Source: Symsagittifera roscoffensis (Eukaryota; Xenacoelomorpha; Acoela; Convolutidae). From it: 60,000 bases of DNA. Position 1 is the stretch's first letter. Each line of letters begins with the position of its first letter. Below, one piece after another: positions 49,501 through 60,000 of this stretch. The stretch spans positions 57,958,287 to 58,018,286 of the forward strand of contig NC_087067.1 in NCBI RefSeq assembly GCF_963678635.1, written 5' to 3'. The notes below the pieces were generated by a model. The model saw only the letters and a list, made by a program, of their open reading frames with translations, did no database searches and had not been told where the DNA came from. The position numbers were made by a program, and so were the translations under genes.

Positions 49501-49886
49501 TGTGGCTAGTTAAGTTATCTTGATGTGTTCATTGTTGTTTCATTCGTCAGATCTACTAGGAAAGCGATAGTTGCAGAAGCGAATTTGCGCTGTGGTGATT
49601 TTTTGTTCGAAAAAAATTGTCGCCACAGTACTGGCAGTTTTTCATTCTTTTTGGTCTTGACTGCCAGACATTATTTGAGTTTTCACAAATTTGAAAGACA
49701 GTGGTGCCTTTTTGGGTTTGGTGATGCCTTTATAACTTGTTAAGGGTACCTGGGAAGGCCTAATTATTGATCTACTTTTTTTTCCTGGAATCATGCCTTT
49801 TTATGGGTCTATCAGTGATGCGGTTTTTCTCGTTACACGTTTTTCCATGTTTGATCACAGTGACTGGCTGACATAATTTTTTGATT
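40564..49886. repeat. Higher-order repeat of satellite D, expanded copy (13 units)
   Basis: Units here match 49886-56346 in order by shared private variants. The offset is 9322 bp at 40564, 41282 and 42002, then 8624 bp at 43398, 44118, 45556 and 46278. The copy holds one extra 698-bp unit (42002 and 42700 are near identical) and one extra 3-unit block (45556-47722 repeated at 47722-49886). 9322 minus 698 minus 2164 equals 6460, the length of the other copy. Confidence 0.85.
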
Positions 49887-52800
49887 TGCTCATTTTTGTT
49901 CATATATTCAATTCTACTAGTGTTGCGATTGTTGCACTAGCGAATTTGCAATGGAGTGATTTTGTCTCAATAAAGTTGTCACAAATTGGTAGTTTCCACT
50001 ATCTTTTGGTCCTGGCTACTGAATGTTTCTTCAGTTTTGACATCTTTGAAATACCCAGGGACGCTTTTTCGGGGTGTTAATTCGTTGTGGACATGATGAA
50101 GGTTCCTGGAAGTACTAAGTTTTTAATTTTGGTATTTATGTTTCTGAATTATGTCTTTTTTGTGTTCATCTTTGATGCGATTTTTTGTGGTACAAATTTT
50201 TTCATTTTTGAGGACAGCGTGTGGCTAGTTAAGTCATCTTGATGTGTTCATTGTTGCTTCATTCGTCAATTCTACTGGTTAGGCGATAGTTGCAGAAGCG
50301 AATTTGCGCTGTGGTGATTTTTTGTTCGAAAAAAAATTGTCACAGTACTGGCAGTTTTTCTTTCTTTTTGGTCTTGACTACCAGACATTATTTGAGTTTT
50401 CACAAATTTGAAAGACAGTGGTGCCTTTTTGGGTTTGGTGATGCCTTTATAACCTGTTAAGGGTTCCTGGGAAGGCTTAATTATTGATTTCACTTTTTTT
50501 CCTGGAATCATACCTTTTTTTGTGTCTGTCAGTGATGCGGTTTTTCTCGTTACACGTTTTTCCATTTTTGATCACAGTGACTGGCTGACATAGTTTTTTT
50601 GATGTGCTCATTTTTGTTCATTTATTCAATTCTACTCGTGTTGCGATTGTTGCACTAGCGAATTCGCGATGGAGTGATTTTGTCTCAATAAAGTTGTCAC
50701 AAATTGGTAGTTTCCACAATCTTTTGGTCCTGGCTACTGAATGTTTCTTCAGTTTTGACATCTTTGAAATACCCAGGGACGCTTTTTCGGGGGGTTAATT
50801 CGTTGTGGACATGATGAAAGCTCCTGGAAGTACAGAGTTTTTAATTTTGGTATTTATGTTTCTGAATTATGTCTTTTTTTGTGTTCATCTTTGATGCGAT
50901 TTTTTGTGGTACAAATTTTTTCATTTTTGAGGACAGCGTGTGGCTAGTTAAGTCATCTTGCTGTGTTCATTGTTGTTTCATTCGTCAAATCTACTGGTTA
51001 GGCGATAGTTGCAGAAGCGAATTTGCGCTGTGGTGATTTTTTGTTCGAAAAAAAATTGTCACAGTACTGGCAGTTTTTCTTTCTTTTTGGTCTTGACTAC
51101 CAGACATTATTTGAGTTTTCACAAATTTGAAAGACAGTGGTGTCTTTTTGGGTTTGGTGATGCCTTTATAACTTGTTAAGGGTACCTGGGAAGGCTTAAT
51201 TATTGATTTCACTTTTTTTCCTGGAATCATGTCTTTTTATGTGTCTGTCAGTGATGCGGTTTTTCTCGTTACACGTTTTTCCATTTTTGATCACAGTGAC
51301 TGGCTGACATAATTTTTTTTGATGTGCTCATTTTTGTTCATTTATTCAATTCTACTCGTGTTGCGATTGTTGCACTAGCGAATTCGCGATGGAGTGATTT
51401 TTTCTCAATAAAGTTGTCACAAATTGGTAGTTTCCACTATCTTTTGGTCCTGGCTACTGAATGTTTCTTCAGTTTTGACATCTTTGAAATACCCAGGGAC
51501 GCTTTTTCGGGTGTTAATTCGTTGTGGACGTGCTGACGGTTCCTGGGAGTACTAACTTTTTAATTTTGGTATCTATGTTTCTGAATTATGTCTTTTTTTG
51601 TGGTACAAATTTTTTTCATTTTTGAGGACAGCGTGTGGCTAGTTAAGTCATCTTGATGTGTTCATTGTTGTTTCATTCGTCAAATCTACTGGGTAGGCGA
51701 TAGTTGGAGAAGCGAATTTGAGCTGTGGTGATTTTTTGTTCGAAAAAAAAATTGTCGTCACAGTACTGGCAGTTTTTCTTTCTTTTTGGTCTTGACTGCC
51801 AGACATTATTTGAGTTTTCACAAACTTGAAAGACAGTGGTGCCTTTTTAGGTTTGGTGATGCCTTTATAACTTGTTAAGGGTACCTGGGAAGGCTTAATT
51901 ATTGATTTCACTTTTTTTCCTGGAATCATGTCCTTTTATGTGTCTATCAGTGATGCGGTTTTTCTCGTTACACGTTTTTCCAAGTTTGATCACAGTGACT
52001 GGCTGACATAGTTTTTTTGATGTGCTCATTTTTGTTCATTTATTCAATTCTACTCGTGTTGCAAATTTTGCACTAGCGAATTCGCGCTGGAGTGATTTTG
52101 TCTCAATGAAGTTGTCACAAATTGGTAGTTTCCAATATCTTTTGTTCTTGGCTACTGAATGTTTCTTCAGTTTTGACATCTTTGAAATACCCAGGGACGC
52201 TTTTTCGGGGTGTTAATGCGTTGTGGACGTGTTGATGGTTCCTGGGAGTACTAATTTTTTAATTTTGGTTCTTGTGTTTCTGAAATATGTCTTTTTTTTG
52301 TGTGCGTCTTTGATGCGATTTTTTGTGGTACAAATTTTTTCATTTTTGAGGACAGTGTGTGGCTAGTTAAGTCATCTTGATGTGTTCGTTATTGTTTCAT
52401 TCGTCAAATCTACTAGGAAAGCGATAGTTGCAGAAGCGAATTTGCGCAGTGGCGATTTTTTGTTTGAAAAAAATGTCGTCACGTTACTGGCAGTTTTTCT
52501 TTCTTTTTGGTCTTGACTACCAGACATTATTTGAGTTTTCACAATTTTGAAAGACAGTGGTGCCTTTTTGGGTTTGGTGATGCCTTTATAACTTGTTAAG
52601 GGTACCTGGGAAGGCCTAATTATTGATTTCACTTTTTTTCCTGGAATCGTGCCTTTTTATGTGTATCAGTGATGCGGTTTTTCTCGTTACACGTTTTTCC
52701 ATGTTTGATCACAGTGACTGGCTGACATAGTTTTTTTGATTTGCTCATTTTCGTTCATATATTCAATTCTACTAGTGTTGCGATTGTTGCACTAGCGAAT

Positions 52801-55800
52801 TCGCGATGGAGTGATTTTGTCTCAATAAAGTTGTCACAAATTGGTAGTTTCCACTATCTTTTGGTCCTGGCTACTGAATGTTTCTTCAGTTTTGACATCT
52901 CTGAAATACCCAGGGACGCTTTTTCGGGGTGTTAATTCGTTGTGGACATGATGACGGTTCCTGGGAGTACTAAGTTTTTAATTTTGGTATTTATGTTTCT
53001 GAATTATGTCTTTTTTTGTGTTCATCTTTGATGCGATTTTTTGTGGTACAAATTTTTTCATTTTTGAGGACAGCGTGTGGCTAGTTAAGTCATCTTGATG
53101 TGTTCATTGTTGTTTCAATTGTCAAATCTACTGGTTAGGCGATTGTTGCAGAAGCGAATTTGCGCTGTGGTGATTTTTTGTTCGAAAAAAATTGTCACAG
53201 TACTGGCAGTTTTTCTTTCTTTTTGGTCTTGACTACCAGACATTATTTGAGTTTTCACAAATTTTAAAGACAGTGGTGCCTTTTTGGGTTTGGTGATGCC
53301 TTTATAACTTGTTAAGGGTACCTGGGAAGTTTTAATTATTGATTTCACTTTTTTTTCCTGGAATCATGTCTTTTTATGTGTCTGTCAGTGATGCGGTTTT
53401 TCTCGTTACACGTTTTTCCATTTTTGATCACAGTGACTGGCTGACATAGTTTTTTTGATGTGCTCATTTTTGATCATTTATTCAATTCTACTCGTGTTGC
53501 GATTGTTGCACTAGCGAATTCGCGATGGAGTGATTTTGTCTCAATAAAGTTGTCAAATTGGTAGTTTCCACTATCTTTTGGTCTTGGCTACTGAATGTTT
53601 CTTCAGTTTTGACATCTTTAAAATACCCAGGGACGCTTTTTCGGGGTTTTAATGCGTTGTGGACGTTCTGGCGGTTCCTGGGAGTACTAAGTTTTTAATT
53701 TTGGTAGTTGTGTTTCTGAAATATGTCTTTTTTTGTGTTCATCTTAAATGCGGTTTTTTGTGGTACAAAATTTTTCATTTTTGAGGACAGTGTGTGGCTA
53801 GTTAAGTTATCTTGATGTGTTCATTGTTGTTTCATTCGTCAGATATACTAAGAAAGCGATAGTTGCAGAAGCGAATTTGCGCTCTGGTGATTTTTTGTTC
53901 GAAAAAAATTGTCGTCACAGTACTGGCAGTTTTTCTTTCTTTTTGGTCTTGACTGCCAGACATTATTTGAGTTTTCACAAATTTGAAAGACAATGGTACC
54001 TTTTTGGGTTTGTTGATGCCTTTATAACTTGTTAAGGGTACCTGGGAAGGCCTAATTATTGATCTCACTTTTTTTTCCTGGAATCATGTCTTTTTATGTG
54101 TCTATCAGTGATGCGGTTTTTCTCGTTACACGTTTTTCCATGTTTGATCACAGTGACTGGCTGACATAGTTTTTTTGATTTGCTCATTTTTGTTCATATA
54201 ATCAATTCTACTAGTGTTGCGATTGTTGAACTAGCGAATTCGCGATGGAGTGATTTTGTCTCAATAAAGTTGTCACAAATTGGTTGTTTCCACTATCTTT
54301 TGGTCCTGGCTACTGAATGTTTCTTCAGTTTTGACATCTTTGAAATACCCAGGGACGCTTTTTCGGGGTGTTAATGAGTTGTGGACATGCTGACGGTTCC
54401 TGGGAGTACTAAGTTTTTAATTTTGGTATTTATGTTTCTGAATTATGTCTTTTTTTGTGTTCATCTTTGATGCGATTTTTTGTGGTACAAATTTTTTCAT
54501 TTTTGAGGACAGCGTGTGGCTAGTTAAGTCATCTTGATGTGTTCATTGTTGTTTCATTCGTCAAATCTACTGGTTAGGCGATAGTTGCAGAAGCGAATTT
54601 GCGCTGTGGTGATTTTTTGTTTGAAAAAAATTGTCGTCACAGTATTGGCAGTTTTTCTTTCTTTTTGGTCTTGACTACCAGACATTATTTGAGTTTTCAC
54701 AAATTTGAAAGACAGTGGTGCCTTTTTGGGTTTGCTGATGCCTTTATAACTTGTAAAGGGTACCTGGGAAGGCTTAATTATTGATTTCACTTTTTTTCCC
54801 TGGAATCATGTCTTTTTATGTGTCTGTCAGTGATGCGGTTTTTCTCGTTACACGTTTTTCCATTTTTGATCACAGTGACTGGCTGACATTGTTTTTTTGA
54901 TGTGCTCATTTTTGTTCATTTATTCAATTCTACTCGTGTTGCGATTGTTGCACTAGCGAATTTGCGCTGGAGTGATTTTATCTCAAAAAAGTTGTCACAA
55001 ATTGGTAGTTTCCACTATCTTTTGGTCTTGGCTACTGAGTGTTTCTTCACTTTTGACATCTTTGAAATACCCAGGGACGCTTTTTCGGGGTTGTTAATGC
55101 GTTGTGGACGTGCTGACGGTTCCTAGGAGTACTAAGTTTTTAATTTTGGTATTTGTGTTTCTGAAAAATGTCTTTTTCTGTGTTCATCTTTTATGCGGTT
55201 TTTTGTGGTACAAAACTTTTCATTTTTGAGGACAGTGTGTGGCTAGTTAAGTTATCTTGATGTGTTCATTGTTGTTTCATTCGTCAGATCTACTAGGAAA
55301 GCGATAGTTGCAGAAGCGAATTTGCGCTGTGGTGATTTTTTATTCGAAAAAAATTGTCGTCACAGTACTGGCAGTTTTTCTTTCTTTTTGGTCTTGACTG
55401 CCAGACATTATTTGAGTTTTCGCAAATTTGAAAGACAGTGGTGCCTTATTGGGTTTGGTGATGCCTTTATAACTTGTTAAGGGTACCTGGGAAGGCCTAA
55501 TTATTGATCTCACTTTTTTTTCCTGGAATCATGTCTTTTTATGTGTCTATCAGTGATGCGGTTTTTCTCGTTACACGTTTTTCCATGTTTGATCACAGTG
55601 ACTGGCTGACATAGTTTTTTTGATGTGCTCATTTTTGTTCATTTATTCAATTCTACTCGTGTTGCGATTGTTGCACTAGCGAATTCGCGCTGGAGTGATT
55701 TTATCTCAATAAAGTTGTCACAAATTGGTAGTTTTCACTATCTTTTGGTCTTGGCTACTGAAAGTTTCTTCAGTTTTGACATCTTTGAAATACCCAGGGA

Positions 55801-56346
55801 CGCTTTTTCGGGGTTTTAATGCGTTGTGGACGTGCTGACGGTTCCTGGGAGTACTAAGTTTTTAATTTTGGTATTTGTGTTTCTGAAAAATGTCTTTTTC
55901 TGTGTTCATCTTTTATGCGGTTTTCTGTGGTACAAAATTTTTCATTTTTGAGGACAGTGTGTGGCTAGTTAAGTTATCTTGATGTGTTCATTGTTGTTTC
56001 ATTCGTCAGATCTACTAGGAAAGCGATAGTTGCAGAAGCGAATTTGCGCTGTGGTGATTTTTTGTTCGAAAAAAATTGTCGCCACAGTACTGGCAGTTTT
56101 TCATTCTTTTTGGTCTTGACTGCCAGACATTATTTGAGTTTTCACAAATTTGAAAGACAGTAGTGCCTTTTTGGGTTTGGTGATGCCTTTATAACTTGTT
56201 AAGGGTACCTGGGAAGGCCTAATTATTGATCTACTTTTTTTTCCTGGAATCATGTCTTTTTATGTGTTTATCAGTGATGCGGTTTTTCTCGTTACACGTT
56301 TTTCCATGTTTGATCACAGTGACTGGCTGACATAGTTTTTTTGATT
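49886..56346. repeat. Higher-order repeat of satellite D, 9-unit copy (6.46 kb)
   Basis: Diagnostic shared variants with 40564-49886 include 'aatttgcaatgg' at the first unit, the ~22-bp deletion unit at 51324, 'tccaatatctttt' at 52140, 'ctctgaaatacc' at 52900 and 'ggttgtttccact' at 54282. Tandem placement directly after the first copy implies unequal exchange or a recent segmental duplication. Confidence 0.85.
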
Positions 56347-59300
56347 TGCTCATTTTTGTTCATATATTCAATTCTACTAGTGTTGCAATTGTTGCACTAG
56401 CGAATTCGCGATGGAGTGATTTTGTCTCAATAAAGTTGTCACAAATTGGTAGTTTCCACTATCTTTTGGTCCTGGCTACTGAATGTTTCTTCAGTTTTGA
56501 CATCTTTGAAATACCCAGGGACGCTTTTTCGTTTTGTTAATTCGTTGTGGACTTGATGACGGTTCCTGGGAGTACTAAGTTTTTAATTTTGGTATTTATG
56601 TTTCTGAATTATGTCTTTTTTTGTGTTCATCTTTGATGCGATTTTTTGTGGTACAAATTTTTTCATTTTTAAGGACAGCGTGTGGCTAGTTAAGTCATCT
56701 TGATGTGTTCATTGTTGTTTCATTCGTCAAACCTACTGGTTAGGCGATAGTTGCAGAAGCGAATTTGCGCTGTGGTGATTTTTTGTTCGAAAAAAATTGT
56801 CGCCACAGTACTGGCAGTTTTTCATTCTTTTTGGTCTTGACTGCCAGACATTATTTGAGTTTTCACAAATTTGAAAGACAGTAGTGCCTTTTTGGGTTTG
56901 GTGATGCCTTTATAACTTGTTAAGGGTACCTGGGAAGGCCTAATTATTGATCTACTTTTTTTTCCTGGAATCATGTCTTTTTATGTGCATATCAGTGATG
57001 CGGTTTTTCTCGTTACACGTTTTTCCATGTTTGATCACAGTGACTGGCTGACATAGTTTTTTTGATTTGCTCATTTTTGTTCATATATTCAATTCTACTA
57101 GTGTTGCAATTGTTGCACTAGCGAATTCGCGATGGAGTGATTTTGTCTCAATAAAGTTGTCACAAATTGGTAGTTTCCACTATCTTTTGGTCCTGGCTAC
57201 TGAATGTTTCTTCAGTTTTGACATCTTTGAAATACCCAGGGACGCTTTTTCGTTTTGTTAATTCGTTGTGGACTTGATGACGGTTCCTGGGAGTACTAAG
57301 TTTTTAATTTTGGTATTTATGTTTCTGAATTATGTCTTTTTTTGTGTTCATCTTTGATGCGATTTTTTGTGGTACAAATTTTTTCATTTTTAAGGACAGC
57401 GTGTGGCTAGTTAAGTCATCTTGATGTGTTCATTGTTGTTTCATTCGTCAAACCTACTGGTTAGGCGATAGTTGCAGAAGCGAATTTGCGCTGTGGTGAT
57501 TTTTTGTTCGAAAAAAATTGTCGCCACAGTACTGGCAGTTTTTCTTTCTTTTTGGTCTTGACTACCAGACATTATTTGAGTTTTCACAAATTTTAAAGAC
57601 AGTGGTGCCTTTTTGGGTTTGGTGATGCCTTTATAACTTGTTAAGGGTACCTGGGAAGGCTTAATTATTGATTTCACTTTTTTCCTGGAATCATGTCTTT
57701 TTATGTGCTGTCAGTGATGCGGTTTTTCTCGTTACAGGTTTTTCCATTTTTGATCACAGTGACTGGCTGACATAGTTTTTTTGATGTGCTCATTTTTGTT
57801 CATTTATTCAATTCTACTAGTGTTGCGAATGTTGCACTAGCGAATTCGCACTGCAGTGATTTTATTTCAATAAAGTTGTCACAAATTGGTAGTTTCCACT
57901 ATCTTTTGGTCTTGGCTACTGAATGTTTCTTCAATTTTGACATCTTTGAAGAACCCAGGGACGCTTTTTCGGGGGGTTAATGCGTTGTGGACGTGCTGAC
58001 GGTTCCTGGGAGTACAAAGTTTTTAATTTTGGTATTTGTGTTTCTGAAATATGTCTTTTTCTGTGTTCATCTTTTATGCGGTTTTTTGTGGTACAAAATT
58101 TTTCATTTTTGAGGACAGTGTGTGGCTAGTTAAGTTATCTTGATCGGTTCATTGTTGTTTCATTCGTCAGATCTACTAGGAAAGCGATAGTTGCAGAAGC
58201 GAATTTGCGCTGTGGTGATTTTTTGTTCGAAAAAAATTGTCGCCACAGTACTGGCAGTTTTTCATTCTTTTTGGTCTTGACTGCCAGACATTATTTGAGT
58301 TTTCACAAATTTGAAAGACAGTAGTGCCTTTTTGGGTTTGGTGATGCCTTTATAACTTGTTAAGGGTACCTGGGAAGGCCTAATTATTGATCTACTTTTT
58401 TTTCCTGGAATCATGTCTTTTTATGTGTTTATCAGTGATGCGGTTTTTCTCGTTACACGTTTTTCCATGTTTGATCACAGTGACTGGCTGACATAGTTTT
58501 TTTGATTTGCTCATTTTTGTTCATATATTCAATTCTACTAGTGTTGCAATTGTTGCACTAGCGAATTCGCGATGGAGTGATTTTGTCTCAATAAAGTTGT
58601 CACAAATTGGTAGTTTCCACTATCTTTTGGTCCTGGCTACTGAATGTTTCTTCAGTTTTGACATCTTTGAAATACCCAGGGACGCTTTTTCGTTTTGTTA
58701 ATTCGTTGTGGACTTGATGACGGTTCCTGGGAGTACTAAGTTTTTAATTTTGGTATTTATGTTTCTGAATTATGTCTTTTTTTGTGTTCATCTTTGATGC
58801 GATTTTTTGTGGTACAAATTTTTTCATTTTTAAGGACAGCGTGTGGCTAGTTAAGTCATCTTGATGTGTTCATTGTTGTTTCATTCGTCAAACCTACTGG
58901 TTAGGCGATAGTTGCAGAAGCGAATTTGCGCTGTGGTGATTTTTTGTTCGAAAAAAATTGTCGCCACAGTACTGGCAGTTTTTCATTCTTTTTGGTCTTG
59001 ACTGCCAGACATTATTTGAGTTTTCACAAATTTGAAAGACAGTAGTGCCTTTTTGGGTTTGGTGATGCCTTTATAACTTGTTAAGGGTACCTGGGAAGGC
59101 CTAATTATTGATCTACTTTTTTTTCCTGGAATCATGTCTTTTTATGTGCATATCAGTGATGCGGTTTTTCTCGTTACACGTTTTTCCATGTTTGATCACA
59201 GTGACTGGCTGACATAGTTTTTTTGATTTGCTCATTTTTGTTCATATATTCAATTCTACTAGTGTTGCAATTGTTGCACTAGCGAATTCGCGATGGAGTG

Positions 59301-60000
59301 ATTTTGTCTCAATAAAGTTGTCACAAATTGGTAGTTTCCACTATCTTTTGGTCCTGGCTACTGAATGTTTCTTCAGTTTTGACATCTTTGAAATACCCAG
59401 GGACGCTTTTTCGTTTTGTTAATTCGTTGTGGACTTGATGACGGTTCCTGGGAGTACTAAGTTTTTAATTTTGGTATTTATGTTTCTGAATTATGTCTTT
59501 TTTTGTGTTCATCTTTGATGCGATTTTTTGTGGTACAAATTTTTTCATTTTTAAGGACAGCGTGTGGCTAGTTAAGTCATCTTGATGTGTTCATTGTTGT
59601 TTCATTCGTCAAACCTACTGGTTAGGCGATAGTTGCAGAAGCGAATTTGCGCTGTGGTGATTTTTTGTTCGAAAAAAATTGTCGCCACAGTACTGGCAGT
59701 TTTTCTTTCTTTTTGGTCTTGACTACCAGACATTATTTGAGTTTTCACAAATTTTAAAGACAGTGGTGCCTTTTTGGGTTTGGTGATGCCTTTATAACTT
59801 GTTAAGGGTACCTGGGAAGGCTTAATTATTGATTTCACTTTTTTCCTGGAATCATGTCTTTTTATGTGCTGTCAGTGATGCGGTTTTTCTCGTTACAGGT
59901 TTTTCCATTTTTGATCACAGTGACTGGCTGACATAGTTTTTTTGATGTGCTCATTTTTGTTCATTTATTCAATTCTACTAGTGTTGCGAATGTTGCACTA
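56346..60000. repeat. 3-unit (2.16-kb) higher-order repeat, ~1.7 copies
   Basis: Units starting at 56346, 57067 and 57786 recur almost unchanged at 58507, 59228 and 59948 (offset 2161-2162 bp). They carry the private variant CTTTTTCGTTTTG in place of CTTTTTCGGGGTG, and 'atgtgcatatcag' in one unit. The second copy is cut by the window end. Confidence 0.9.

Larger units (their letters stand above)
27993..60000. repeat. Satellite D: 720-bp dimeric tandem repeat, ~44 units
   Basis: The array covers 32 kb in one orientation. Each ~720-bp unit has two related halves of about 360 bp. Half 1 begins GATGTGTTCATTGTTGTTTC and contains GGTACC; half 2 begins GATGTGCTCATTTTTGTTC and often contains GCGAATTCGC. 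Half-2 starts recur at about 28459, 29178, 29901, 31210, 31931, 32653, and so on to 59948. First units (28000-28600) are the most diverged. Open frames of 60-120 codons on both strands recur once per unit; many start with GTG or TTG and frameshift freely between units. They are taken as repeat shadows. The array runs off the window's right end. Confidence 0.97.

Noticed and set aside
28131-59838. Repeated 60-120-codon open frames on both strands of satellite D, as a possible conserved small-protein family
   Set aside because: They appear once per repeat unit, many begin with GTG or TTG, their ends shift with single-base indels between units, and both strands are open in the same place. Array homogenisation explains their conservation.
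28000-60000. CRISPR-like array
   Set aside because: The units are contiguous 720-bp repeats without unique spacers; this is satellite DNA.
28000-60000. CENP-B box in satellite D
   Set aside because: I looked for the NTTCGNNNNANNCGGGN core on both strands of the unit and did not find it; a centromeric role cannot be argued from that motif.

Overview
The window looks like repeat-dominated nuclear DNA from a metazoan. The evidence is TTAGGG telomere-type repeats, a Ty3/gypsy-type retroelement with an envelope-like gene, a LINE-type reverse transcriptase fragment, and long AT-rich satellite arrays. The sequence does not identify the species. No intact host gene, tRNA, rRNA or CRISPR array could be supported. 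About 75% of the window is tandem or higher-order repeat.

Layout: 1-4935 is satellite A (about 346-bp units, arranged partly as 693-bp dimers). 4936-6340 is a short mixed segment with a perfect (TTAGGG)15 tract at 5471-5560. That tract sits between inverted copies of a 14-mer, GTCAAAATGTGACC, which recurs eight times in 300 bp. From about 6340 to 18960 lies a decayed minus-strand LTR-retrotransposon-like element. Read 5' to 3' on the minus strand it carries a pol N-terminal/protease-region piece, RT-RNase H, integrase (HHCC, DD35E, GPF module), a spacer, an env-like glycoprotein gene, and an intact 602-residue ORF of unknown function. Pol and env are broken by many frameshifts and stops, while the last ORF is open. 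No gag and no convincing LTR pair were found.

18960-23560 is satellite C: about 180-bp units set in a 1.9-kb higher-order unit present about twice, with a separate 42-bp perfect inverted repeat bracketing two units at the left edge. 23490-24560 holds a second copy of a module also found at 4985-5400. 24560-27660 is satellite E (about 350-bp units). It is interrupted at 25617-26955 by a 1.34-kb insertion with 26-bp perfect terminal inverted repeats and a possible 8-bp target duplication. The insertion carries a 5'-truncated LINE reverse transcriptase with a (CAA)n tail. From about 27993 to the window end is satellite D, about 44 units of a 720-bp dimer (two related 360-bp halves). These are organised into nested higher-order repeats: a 9-unit 6.46-kb block at 49886-56346 matches a 13-unit version at 40564-49886, and a 3-unit 2.16-kb block repeats at the right end.

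The strongest second-look items are the intact extra ORF behind an env-like gene in a broken gypsy element, the palindrome-bounded telomeric insert whose 14-mer also marks the ends of satellite C blocks, and the TIR unit carrying a captured RT inside satellite E. The four satellites have unit lengths near one or two nucleosome repeats, which fits pericentromeric or subtelomeric heterochromatin, but this is inference.
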